Positions 1-8,777 of a DNA stretch of 64,000 bases are shown piece by piece. The DNA is taken from the NCBI GenBank assembly GCA_023078685.1, contig JALGAS010000003.1, positions 5,456,001 to 5,520,000 on the forward strand, given 5' to 3'. The position numbers were made by a program, and so were the translations under genes. The notes below the pieces were generated by a model. The model did not search any database. It worked only from the letters and a program-made list of their open reading frames with translations, and had not been told where the DNA came from. Position 1 is the first letter of the stretch. Every line of letters starts with the position of its first letter. The stretch comes from Neopestalotiopsis rosae. Its lineage: Eukaryota > Ascomycota > Sordariomycetes > Amphisphaeriales > Sporocadaceae.

Positions 1-1955
1 CTGGCAATCGTGCCAGTCAACCGGCGGCCTTGAGCCTGGACCATTCAACCGCGGTCGAGCCGCCACCCAAGTCGTGGGCCAGTCAACGTTCTGATGAGGG
101 GCTGCTTGGTGCTCGCGGTGCAATGGCATCACCACCGCCTGTTCCTCGGCATGCAGAAAGCCCCGTCTTGCGGAGGAAGACGCCAGAAGAAGACGAAGAT
201 GCCAAGCTCTTGAAGGATTCTCGTATGGCAACCAAATTTTTGGCCCATGAAGACGAATTCAATGGAAACGACGACACCATTTCCAACCTCAAAGAGACGT
301 ATGCGAGACCACCAAGGTTTGAGTTGCAGACCGATGAGGACAACATGTTCGACAATTCTTATTCGCGCTCTAGAAATACTGGGCGTCCCACGAACAGAGG
401 AAACGGCCCGGCTCAGAACAAGGTCATGACCCCTGCAGAGTTTGAAAAGTATCGCCAGGACAAGGTCCGACAAAGCCGAAGCAGCATCGACAAAGACTCG
501 GAGAATGAGGACGAGGAAGATTACGAAGACGATGAGGATGACCGACAGAAGAATCTTGAATTGGCGAAGCAGAGACGCAAGCAGGAAGCCCACATGACTG
601 TTTATCGACAGACAATGATGAAAGTGACGGGCGAGCAAGGTGGCATGGCACCTAGGCCTGGTCTGGCAACGTCCATGAGCGCACCGAACCTCTTGGTTGA
701 TGAAAGTCAGGCACACGGGGGCTCTCAGTCGCCGCCATCCGATGGCTCTTCGGACGAGGAAGTGCCACTCGCAATCCTTGCTGCACACGGCTTTCCCAAC
801 AAGGGCCGACCTCCGACCAGGCTCAGCAACATGGCCTCAATCCCAGACTTGCGCGGTCTCAACCAGCCATCATACATACCCGGCCCAGGATCTGTCAGTG
901 GCGGTGGAGCGAAGAACCTAGGTGGACAAGTCCCAGCTTTTGCGAGAAAGCTTCCTCAGGATCCATTCCTTGGTGCTGGCTTGATCAACCAACCCCCACG
1001 CGAGTCATTCGCTCTTGCGGGAGGCGCTCCGGCACAGGGACGCACGCCGATGCCCACCGGTGGTCTCGTGGGAGTCATTGCCAACGAAGAAAGGGCAAAG
1101 GCTCTGCGTCGTGGCAGCCCAGCAATTGACCACAACAAGAACGGCTTGCCGCCTCAGTTGCAGATGCCGATGAATGGTTTCGATCCTATGGCTCAGATCC
1201 CACCGCAAATGATGTACCCACAGCAACCAATGTTGACGCCTGGTGACCAAGCGCAGATCCAGATGACCCAGCAAATGCAGCAGTTCATGCAGATGCAGAT
1301 GCAGTTCATGCAGATGATGGCTGGTCAACAGAACAACCAAGCACCTCAGATGCAGATGCAAATGCCCATGGGAATGCAAATGCCTGGCGGGGCCAGTCGT
1401 CCCGTCAGCCACATGCCTACTCAGTCCATGAGCTCCATGCCTGATGCTCGCCAGTCGTATCTTGGCTCCATGACAGACGTACGGCAGTCGTTCATGGGTG
1501 ACTCGATGATGGGAATGGGCACGGGAATGAATCTTGAGCCTCCCAGACCGGCTGGCCAGACGCGGACTATGAGCATGGTACAGCCAAGTTCCTCGTCGTG
1601 GGTTCAACCTCTGCAAGGCAGCTTTGGTGCACCGTCCCTCCGTGTCCAGGGCGGCGGCTACGCGCCATCCATCGCACCCTCTGAGCGCAGCAACATTGGT
1701 CTGCCAGGACGTTACCGACCAGTATCAAGTCTCAACCCATTGGACGTTACCGGCTCAAGATCGAATACCATGTCTGGCGCGCTACCTACGCTCTCAAAAC
1801 TGCAGGCCGAAGTGAAGACGTCGCCCCTTGCTAACGCAGATGATGACGATGATGAGGAGGGATGGGCGGCCATGAAGGCGAAGCGTGAGCAGAAGAAGAG
1901 CAGCTGGCGCAACAAGAAGACTTTCGGATCCGATATTGGAGCTCTCATTACCTAA
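1..1955 (+). CDS. Conserved low-complexity fungal protein, C-terminal part (5' end outside window)
   Basis: The frame is already open at the left edge (readable from base 3), and the first candidate start, at base 30, is TTG, so the true start lies upstream. About 650 residues are visible. They are hydrophilic: an acidic stretch near 505-545, a conserved-looking block around bases 745-1110 (PLAILAAHGFPNKGRPPTR, then FARKLPQDPF and GGLVGVIANEERAKALRRGS), a Met/Gln-rich segment at 1160-1400 built on QM dipeptides, and a basic Lys/Arg end. There is no membrane segment or enzymatic motif. The middle block resembles a family of uncharacterised ascomycete proteins I have seen, but I cannot give it a function. 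TAA stop at 1953-1955. Confidence 0.8.
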   Translation, partial: GNRASQPAALSLDHSTAVEPPPKSWASQRSDEGLLGARGAMASPPPVPRHAESPVLRRKTPEEDEDAKLLKDSRMATKFLAHEDEFNGNDDTISNLKETYARPPRFELQTDEDNMFDNSYSRSRNTGRPTNRGNGPAQNKVMTPAEFEKYRQDKVRQSRSSIDKDSENEDEEDYEDDEDDRQKNLELAKQRRKQEAHMTVYRQTMMKVTGEQGGMAPRPGLATSMSAPNLLVDESQAHGGSQSPPSDGSSDEEVPLAILAAHGFPNKGRPPTRLSNMASIPDLRGLNQPSYIPGPGSVSGGGAKNLGGQVPAFARKLPQDPFLGAGLINQPPRESFALAGGAPAQGRTPMPTGGLVGVIANEERAKALRRGSPAIDHNKNGLPPQLQMPMNGFDPMAQIPPQMMYPQQPMLTPGDQAQIQMTQQMQQFMQMQMQFMQMMAGQQNNQAPQMQMQMPMGMQMPGGASRPVSHMPTQSMSSMPDARQSYLGSMTDVRQSFMGDSMMGMGTGMNLEPPRPAGQTRTMSMVQPSSSSWVQPLQGSFGAPSLRVQGGGYAPSIAPSERSNIGLPGRYRPVSSLNPLDVTGSRSNTMSGALPTLSKLQAEVKTSPLANADDDDDEEGWAAMKAKREQKKSSWRNKKTFGSDIGALIT

Positions 1956-2903
1956 AAGACAAAATGACGTTTTTTTCGACATTTGCTCATCACGAGTACT
2001 GGAACACAGCATTTCGATAGAAAAGGATCTTGGACATCAGCATCACTCGATTGAGCAATGACTCGAGAACTTTCCTTGGAGAGCATAATAATTCTTTGGA
2101 CCTTTGGATTTCCATGGACGATTCCCTACTTGCGGAGCAAAAGACATTCGTCGGTAGCTGATGAAACTCGTCTCGACACACTGGACGAGACATTTTATTT
2201 TTGTATATCCCCGGAAAAAAACACGATCAAATACTCATCTCCTTGGAAACTTGGAGCGGCATTGTGGGCGCTTTGGATAAGACGGTTTCTTTTTATTTTT
2301 TGAATGTAATGTGGTTTTGAAAGAATCGATTCGACGAAGGACGAGCAGGCGAGGCAGAAGGGAAGAATGCTTGAAATTTAGAACTTGCTGGAGGAAATAT
2401 CCGAAGTGGTGGAATTTTTGCATGAAGTGGATTAATCTTTTGATAGACCAAGCACACTCCATCTATCTCATCCTCTCTCACACGAACACACAAGCTTGCA
2501 TACCACGTTAATATAATAGTTGGATTGGTTCTTGCGCACGATCTGTTTACAAGTGTCCTGGCCCGTGACTAAATCGTAGTTGGTAGCCAGGTCAGGCGAA
2601 TTGAGTCGTTGATGTTTTCTGTGCCATAGCGATCATCGTCACTTGGTCTTGAATATCTTCACTTGGTCTTGAATGGGTTTGAGCTGCCAATAGAGGTACA
2701 ATCCCGTTTTGAAGTTTTACTGTTTTAATTCATTTTGGCCCGATCAAGTCTAGATACGAACGAGCCCATTTTCTTTTTAGTCCAAGCATACCCAGAAATT
2801 CCAGACATCTTGTCAAGCTTTCTCTTTTCCATGTCTCCGTTTCCGGAGTTCAGACATGGTGCAGTATATTGCGGTCTTTCTAGATTTCCCTCTCTTCAGC
2901 GAC
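1956..2903. other. Convergent intergenic region with a 20-bp tandem duplication
   Basis: This is the shared 3' flank of two converging genes. No coding frame is convincing. A 16-base word, TCACTTGGTCTTGAAT, occurs at 2639-2654 and again at 2659-2674, a period of 20 bases. Confidence 0.6.
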
Positions 2904-3755
2904 TTACTCGATCTTGCCCTTGGCCCAGGCACCCCTCTTGACGCCGAGCTCAACGGCAGCAAGACCCCAGTCCTCGCCGTGGTTGTGGGAGTTGCTCAGG
3001 AGGCCGGCACGGGCCTTAGCCTGCTCGTCGTTGAGGACGGTCAGGACGCCAAAGATGACGGGAATCGACAGGTCGAGCTGCGCACGCATGAGGCCGTGCG
3101 AGACGGCGTCGGCAATGTACTCAAAGTGCATGGTCTCGCCCTTGATTAGTACGCCGATGGCGATGATCGCATCAAAGGGAGCCGCAGAGGCGGCACTGCC
3201 GCTCAGGGCCGTCAGGTCGGTCGTCGAGGATCCGAGGAGGTCGCCGGCGCTGGCGCTCGACGAGGAGGTTGCCTGGACTTGGGAAGCTGTGTAGAGTCTG
3301 TGAAGGATGCTAATTAGTTCATGTTTCCTATATTCTTGGTCTCGCATTGATCCTAGGGATGAGGTCTGTGAAGCTGGACAAGAGACACGAGTACTCTCTC
3401 CATATTCTCCCAAGGCCCCCGGATCTGTGTCTTGCTGAGAATGGACTCGTCTCTCCCGCTTCCGACAAGGCGGACCGGAGCCGGATCTCCCCCAAATCCC
3501 CAACAGCGACAGCATCACCAACCATGAGTAGAGGAAAACATACGACTTGACGGCAATGGGCAGCTCCCAAGAGCCCGGGACGGACTGGACGACAATGTTG
3601 CTCTCCTTGACGCCGCAGGCCAGCAGCTTGTCCTTGGTGCCTTTGAGCAGGGGCTCAATGATGGTGGTGTTCCAGCGGGCGTGGACGATGCCGATGCGCA
3701 GGGCGCTGCCGTCGTGCTCCTGCGGGGTCGGGCCTTTGAGGGAAGAGGAAGCCAT
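2904..3755 (-). CDS. RIB4: 6,7-dimethyl-8-ribityllumazine synthase
   Basis: This enzyme condenses 5-amino-6-ribitylaminouracil with 3,4-dihydroxy-2-butanone 4-phosphate, the penultimate step of riboflavin synthesis. Exons are 3755-3544 and 3297-2904, with a 246-nt intron 3543-3298 (donor GTATGT, branch ACTAAT, acceptor CACAG). The spliced product is 201 residues. The family signature is clear: RIGIVHARWN near the N-terminus, VPGSWELPIAVK, and the catalytic-region motif GVLIKGETMHFEYIAD with its His. A Ser/Ala-rich insert of about 30 residues follows the splice junction; such inserts are usual in filamentous fungi. The intron is a multiple of three and has no stop in the reading frame, so an unspliced message would still encode a 283-residue frame. 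It is transcribed divergently from the MutL homologue. Confidence 0.93.
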   Translation of the reverse strand: MASSSLKGPTPQEHDGSALRIGIVHARWNTTIIEPLLKGTKDKLLACGVKESNIVVQSVPGSWELPIAVKSYVFLYSWLVMLSLLGIWGRSGSGPPCRKRERRVHSQQDTDPGALGEYGESTRVSCPASQTSSLGSMRDQEYRKHELISILHRLYTASQVQATSSSSASAGDLLGSSTTDLTALSGSAASAAPFDAIIAIGVLIKGETMHFEYIADAVSHGLMRAQLDLSIPVIFGVLTVLNDEQAKARAGLLSNSHNHGEDWGLAAVELGVKRGAWAKGKIE

Positions 3756-4651
3756 TGCTGCTGTCGTGTCTGTTGAAGGTACAAAATAAAAAAGAGTGTT
3801 CTGCTTTGCGAGTATGAGAAAAACAAGTCACGATCCGAGGATTGCTAGGTATGTGTATTGCCAAAGTATAATAATGGTTAGGTAGGTTAGGAATTGAATA
3901 GGTCAGCAAGCTGCTCTCGCTCTCTAAGCTGTTTGTCAGTCACCAGGTGCGGGACAGAGGGGCAGTTCCTAAGCTCGGAGTGGGGCAAGTCAGGCACCTG
4001 GCACCTCTCGCTGGGGGGGCGGCTCTCGGCCACTGAGCATCGCGGATTGGATCGAAGATGACGAAAGTCTAAGCACAGAGTAAGGTAAGTACCTAACCTA
4101 GATTGGCTCACGACATATGTCAGGGGTCTAGAACATCGGCATGCACACGTACGAAGTACCAGACGTACGTACCTCCTTGAGTGCTGCTATCATACAACCT
4201 TCCCCAACCTGACTCGAGTCTAGTAAAAGTTCAATGCATATTATATACTTTGTATTTTTGAAATGCCACAAGATTTTCAAGGCTCGCAATGTAATTTTTG
4301 GACAAGTGAAGAAAGCTTGCAACTCGAGACACTTTTTCAGTTGTAAAGAGTCATACTGAAGGTACCGAATCAAGGCTCTTGGGTGTCATCTGATGATGCC
4401 TCTATTCCGGAAGGCACGATGAACCCTCTCAAGGAAGCAAGTGCGACCAAGATGTTCTTTCGTAGGTAGGTCACAGGTGTTCAAATTCTCCGTCTTTGCT
4501 GGTACTCAAGATGAGAACCTCAACTTTCTCCACATCCACCATTGAAAGCTTCTGGCATTTATGCCGAATGGACTTGTAGAGAGTATTCTATCGCATTCTC
4601 TCATTTCGTTAAGTTGCACGAACCTGTCCCTTCGTGGCATATATCGCCAGT
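3756..4651. promoter_or_regulatory. Divergent intergenic promoter region (RIB4 / MutL homologue)
   Basis: About 0.9 kb lies between two divergent start codons and must hold both promoters and leaders. There are several TAGGT/TACCT words around 3880-4160. I could not assign a TATA box or a factor site with confidence. Confidence 0.45.
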
Positions 4652-7219
4652 ATGCCCATCGCTGCCCTTCCTGATGAAACGAGGCGGCTGCTGGGGTCTA
4701 CCTCTACCATCACTACACCGGTTTCGCTGATCAAGGAATTACTGGACAATGCGATTGACGCCAATGCCACCGCCATAGAGGTACTCGTATCACCCAATAC
4801 ACTGGACAAGATTGAGGTCAGAGACAACGGTTCTGGCATTCATTCTGATGACTACGACTGTCTTGGACGGCGCGGATATACAAGCAAGCTCAGGACTTTC
4901 CACGACCTCCAGAATTTGGCCGGAACTACTCTGGGATTCCGTGGCGAAGCTCTTGCAAGCGCAAACACTCTCGGCAAAGTCTGCATAATCACCAAGACGT
5001 CATCGGACCCTGTTGCCGCAGTCCTCCACCTCGATCCAAAAGATGGAGGCATTCTCGAGCAAGAAGCAGTTGCAGCACCCATTGGCACTACAGTACGCGT
5101 TTCCCAGCTCTATCATAAAATTCCCGTCCGTCATCAAGCGGTTATAAAAGAGGCCAAGAATACCATTGAGAAGATCAAGCACTTGCTGTTCTCTTACGTT
5201 ATGGCAAAACCACACATCAAGATGGCATTCAAAGTCTACAAGCAGTCCAATTCGGGTTGGAACTATTCACCGAGACGACCTGCAACTCTCAAGGAAGCCA
5301 CAATTCAGATCCTGGGTAAAGAAGGAGCATCACACTGCATCGAGAAGAACCTCGATGGCAATTCTCCCGAGAGCCTCAAAATGACTGCCATGGTCTGTCG
5401 CCCGGACGCTGAAATTCTACGTCTTCCCAAGCACCGCTACTTTTCGGTTGATGGAAGACCAGTCAGTGGCTCCGCGGGCACGATGCGGAAGCTGTTTTCA
5501 ATCTATCAAAAGCATCTTGAGAGTAATTTGCCAGATCTGGATGGGAAGGCACTCAATATTGGTGATGCATTCCTCTGTGTGAACTTTATGAATCCAGGAA
5601 GATACGACGTCAACATTGCAACTGCTAAAGATGAGGTCTTATTTGAAGATGAGGAAGTCATCCTGCGGCACTTTGAGAAATTCTGCGAACAAATGTACGG
5701 CCCATTGAGTACCGGTGGCAAACACGAAATACCTCTTCACCGAGCTCAGGCCTTGGGTGACGTGAAGAGGGCAGAAACAGGCGCAAATGGTCCGCGTTCT
5801 TCCGTTCCTTCATCAGGCTGGACTGCAATCAATACTTCCGTTACCCAGATGGAGCCTATGCATGGTGCAGTGATTAGTGGTGGCCTCGCCTCAAGAAGCT
5901 TCGCAGCAGACCCGGCCGTATTCTCTACCAGTATGTCTGACGATATTAGCGACCAATTTGCCGGGCCAGATGTTAGTACCAATAACTGCTCGCCCGTCAT
6001 GAAAAACAGATCAAAGCCTCTGGGTGACTCTAAACATGAAGGTATTGCAACAGTACAGGAAGAGGTCGAAGTGGGACGCCAAGGGAACTCGGATTGTAAA
6101 GTAATCATGATTCACCCGGATGACGCCAATAATCAGGGAAAACGTACGGCACCTCTCCCTGGGATCATGTCAGCCCTTCAATTGTCAAACATGGAGATGA
6201 GAGCCTTGTCGATGACGACACCAGAGCCTGAAATCTTGCGACATAGAGGAGCGCCGCCTGGTGACCTCGATATGCCACCCAGCATGCGCCTGCTTTCCAA
6301 TTGCAACTATGAGAGAGATTTGACAAACGACGACTTGGAGACCACAACACCACGCTCTGATCCAAATGAGCTTGTGAGCAAGAAACGCAATAACTCGAAA
6401 CGTCGTCAAGCCCAACCCCCATGGACTCCACCCTCTTCGGTCCAAAGAAATCCAGATCAGTGGCAAGGCCGGTACACAAGCACCAATCGTACCAAGCGGG
6501 ATGATATGAAGCAAAGTACCATTTCTTTTGGTGGAAACATGGACCAAGTACAGTCGCGTGGGAAACAAAAATGTGGTAGAACCAATTCAAACAAAATCGT
6601 TTCCACGGAAAAAGAAGATGGGTATTCGTTCAGTGATATGAGCCAGAATATTCGATCTACTGTTTCGTATGGACTTCATCATACAGGCAAAGAAGACCTC
6701 GCACCGCCGCACCAGCCTCAAAGTGCTACTCAGCTGCCTCGTCGAAACGACTTCACCCAGTTGCGCTTCACGGAACTTGAAACTAACGACCCGATGATCA
6801 ACAAGTCACCGATCACGACGTCTCTTCAGTCGGGTGATCCAAGGGCATATTTGCTTCGACGCCAAAAGTCAATAGAAGCTGAAGAAGCAAGTGGTCGGCC
6901 AAGGAAGCTCAGAAGAACGAAGAGTCTACTCATGCCTCTCGAAAACGTTGCGGAGATTGACCAGACGCGGCATCTGATGCTGGTAGTTCAACTATCCATT
7001 TCCCAGATTTCGACGTTTACGGAAAAGCTTCGGCAATTCGACCGATATATTGTCGAGGGTGACATTGAGGAAGCTCTCGATATGAGTTTGAGTGAAGCTC
7101 GACGGATTGAAAAGAGCTGTGATACTATCTTGGCGAGCTGGAGTGATGCTAACGGTGATGGGGTCCAGTCAAAATTGAGTTCGGTGCTGAAGGGGAAGTC
7201 GGTGGGTGTTTGTGAGTGA
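4652..7219 (+). CDS. MutL-family mismatch repair protein, MLH2/PMS1 type, no endonuclease motif
   Basis: This is a GHKL ATPase of the MutL family, 855 residues from ATG 4652 (the frame extends to a GTG at 4634, which is not used). The ATPase motifs are intact: ELLDNAIDAN with Glu29 and Asn33, RDNGSGI at 57-63, and TTLGFRGEAL at 92-101, followed by a transducer domain to about residue 350. The rest is a long disordered linker and a short C-terminal domain. The metal-binding DQHA..E motif of PMS2/MLH3-type endonucleases is absent. This fits yeast MLH2 (human PMS1), the non-nuclease MLH1 partner. A perfect donor GTGAGT at 7212, GCTAAT and acceptor ATAG at 7266 suggest a possible last 55-nt intron; using it moves the stop to 7308-7310. 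Family assignment is firm, the exact orthologue less so. Confidence 0.85.
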   Translation: MPIAALPDETRRLLGSTSTITTPVSLIKELLDNAIDANATAIEVLVSPNTLDKIEVRDNGSGIHSDDYDCLGRRGYTSKLRTFHDLQNLAGTTLGFRGEALASANTLGKVCIITKTSSDPVAAVLHLDPKDGGILEQEAVAAPIGTTVRVSQLYHKIPVRHQAVIKEAKNTIEKIKHLLFSYVMAKPHIKMAFKVYKQSNSGWNYSPRRPATLKEATIQILGKEGASHCIEKNLDGNSPESLKMTAMVCRPDAEILRLPKHRYFSVDGRPVSGSAGTMRKLFSIYQKHLESNLPDLDGKALNIGDAFLCVNFMNPGRYDVNIATAKDEVLFEDEEVILRHFEKFCEQMYGPLSTGGKHEIPLHRAQALGDVKRAETGANGPRSSVPSSGWTAINTSVTQMEPMHGAVISGGLASRSFAADPAVFSTSMSDDISDQFAGPDVSTNNCSPVMKNRSKPLGDSKHEGIATVQEEVEVGRQGNSDCKVIMIHPDDANNQGKRTAPLPGIMSALQLSNMEMRALSMTTPEPEILRHRGAPPGDLDMPPSMRLLSNCNYERDLTNDDLETTTPRSDPNELVSKKRNNSKRRQAQPPWTPPSSVQRNPDQWQGRYTSTNRTKRDDMKQSTISFGGNMDQVQSRGKQKCGRTNSNKIVSTEKEDGYSFSDMSQNIRSTVSYGLHHTGKEDLAPPHQPQSATQLPRRNDFTQLRFTELETNDPMINKSPITTSLQSGDPRAYLLRRQKSIEAEEASGRPRKLRRTKSLLMPLENVAEIDQTRHLMLVVQLSISQISTFTEKLRQFDRYIVEGDIEEALDMSLSEARRIEKSCDTILASWSDANGDGVQSKLSSVLKGKSVGVCE

Positions 7220-7634
7220 GTGGGTGGCGTGCGATTTTCACGGGCTAATATTGTGCTTATGCATAGGCCAATTTTACAAAAATGAGTGTCTTACTCTATC
7301 ATTGATCTAGCCTCGCCTTTTCCGTGATCACTTGTTTTGGACCATGCATCCCACGATTTTGGATGAAGACCTAACAGAAAGCAATCTGTAACACTAGACA
7401 GTTCATCCCACAATTTTAGATAACGACCTAACAGAAAGTAACTGCTGGTGCCACGTACAAGCCGAGCCTTTCGTTGACAATTGAGCTGTTCCCAAAACAT
7501 GATACCACATAAAGTCAATAACCCCCGTTCTACCAATGATGAACCCTACAGAACACTACGAGCCAAGAGGTAGGGGAGACTCAACACTCGGAAGTGAGTC
7601 AGTTCTCCGCCGACCAAGAAGCTTAGACTTCCGT
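7220..7634. other. Convergent intergenic region with a 38-bp direct repeat
   Basis: This is the shared 3' flank of the MutL gene and the repeat-protein gene. It may include the last MutL exon (7267-7310). It carries two 38-bp copies described separately. Confidence 0.6.
7347..7441. repeat. Pair of 38-bp direct repeats, period 57
   Basis: Copies lie at 7347-7384 and 7404-7441 and share 33 of 38 positions; both end in GACCTAACAGAAAG plus three bases. Of the five differences, four are G-to-A or C-to-T going from copy 1 to copy 2, and three of those are in the TpG-to-TpA or CpA-to-TpA context. Confidence 0.75.
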
Positions 7635-8777
7635 CTAAATCATCTTAAACATCTTGCTCGCGTTGGTCTGCTTGCCCGCCTGGCCATGGCCATGGCCCTC
7701 ATCCTCATCCTCGTCCTCGTCGCAGTCCTCACTGGTCTTTGCTGGGTGATGGCTGGTAGTCTTTGTTGGGCGACTCTCGAAAGTGGAAGAGGATGTCTCG
7801 CCGGTCTTCTTGGGGGCATGCTCGTGGGTCTCGGTGGGAACAGTAATCTCGCTGGAGCAAGACGAAGAAGATGAAGAAGGCTTCTCACTAGTCGTCTCGG
7901 GGCCGTGCTTGTGGGTCTTGGTTGGAGTAGTCGTCTCGGTGTAGCAAGGAGAACAAGAAGAGGGCTTCTCAGCAGTCTTCTTGGGGCCGTGCTCGTGAGT
8001 CTTGGTTGGGGTAGTCGTCTCGCTGGAGCAAGAAGAAGAGGGCTTCTCACCAGTCTTCGCGGGGCCGTGCTCGTGGGTCTCGGTGGGAACAGTAATCTCA
8101 CTGGAGCAAGACGAAGAAGATGAAGAAGGCTTCTCACCAGTCTTCGCGGGGCCGCGCTCGTGGGTTTTGGTTGGAGCAGGCTCAGTCGGCTGTGTTCTGA
8201 CCGGGGTGCCGTGGGTGCCGTTGTGGCCGCCATGGGGCTTGCCGCCGTGGCCGTGGTGGGCCCAAGGGGGAGGACCAGGGCTGCGAAAAGGGTCACATGT
8301 CAGGTGTGTTCTGAGCTATGGGATGGGGTCATCGGGAGACAAGGCTTGTGATGTCAAGGGATAGTCAGAATTTGCTTACAAGGGCCACTTGGGACGATTG
8401 TCATCGTCATCCTCGTCATCATCGTCATCATCGTCATCATCGTCATCATCGTCATCATTGTCCTCGTCGTCATCGTCCTCGTCGTCATCATCCTCATCGT
8501 CGTCTTCGTCGTCCTCGTCGTCGCAATTTTTATCATCGTGGTGAAGCTGGTGAAGCTTTTCAGTAACATAGGATTTCCCGCGGGAGCCAGGAGGTAAGGG
8601 ATAATAGCGGGCGAGACCTCTGTCAGACTTGGAGGCCAAGTCTGAGCGGTTGCTGTGCGGGTTGGCCACTGCGAGGGAAGAGTTGAGTCTGCTGTCTCCG
8701 TCCTCCTGGACCATGGGGGCGGAAAGGGCTGGTTTGACAGCAAGGAGGGCGAGGCCCAGAATAGAGTTGAACTTCAT
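7635..8777 (-). CDS. Predicted secreted acidic/histidine-rich tandem-repeat protein
   Basis: Exons are 8777-8380 and 8280-7635, joined across a 99-nt intron (donor GTAAGC, acceptor CGCAG); together they keep frame for 347 residues. The chosen ATG at 8777 begins a signal peptide (MKFNSILGLALLAVKPALSA). It is followed by a 60-residue polar region, a run of about 45 Asp/Glu residues just before the intron, a His/Gly-rich segment at the start of exon 2, then about five tandem units of 26-29 residues (THEHGP..KT.EKP, a serine run, one or two Cys, TPT). The C-terminus is again acidic (DEDEDEDEGHGHGQ). I do not recognise a family. Asp runs beside His-rich segments suggest metal or charged-polymer binding at the cell surface or outside the cell; that is inference only. 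Confidence 0.75.
7740..8165 (-). repeat. Coding tandem repeat array, units of 78-87 bp
   Basis: Unit starts (minus strand, at the codon for the Thr of THEHGP) fall at 8165, 8078, 8000, 7916 and 7829, so the periods are 87, 78, 84 and 87 bases, all multiples of three. Length differences come from the serine run. Units 1 and 4 are almost identical at DNA level through the serine run and ITVPTE segment. The last unit is degenerate. Confidence 0.85.
8398..8524 (-). repeat. GAC/GAT/GAG trinucleotide tract encoding poly-Asp
   Basis: The plus strand reads as a run of CATCAT/CGTCGT triplets, which translates on the minus strand to nearly pure Asp with some Glu. It is a trinucleotide microsatellite inside exon 1 of the secreted repeat protein, so copy-number slippage would change length without breaking frame. 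Confidence 0.85.

Noticed and set aside
3879..3892. TTAGG-like words suggesting telomere repeat
   Set aside because: Only two imperfect copies in a promoter; not a telomeric array.
7640..8296. 218-codon minus-strand ORF rich in Pro/Arg across the repeat array
   Set aside because: It is a shifted reading of the secreted repeat protein's exon 2. The chosen frame links to the signal-peptide exon by a proper intron and gives Cys/His units.
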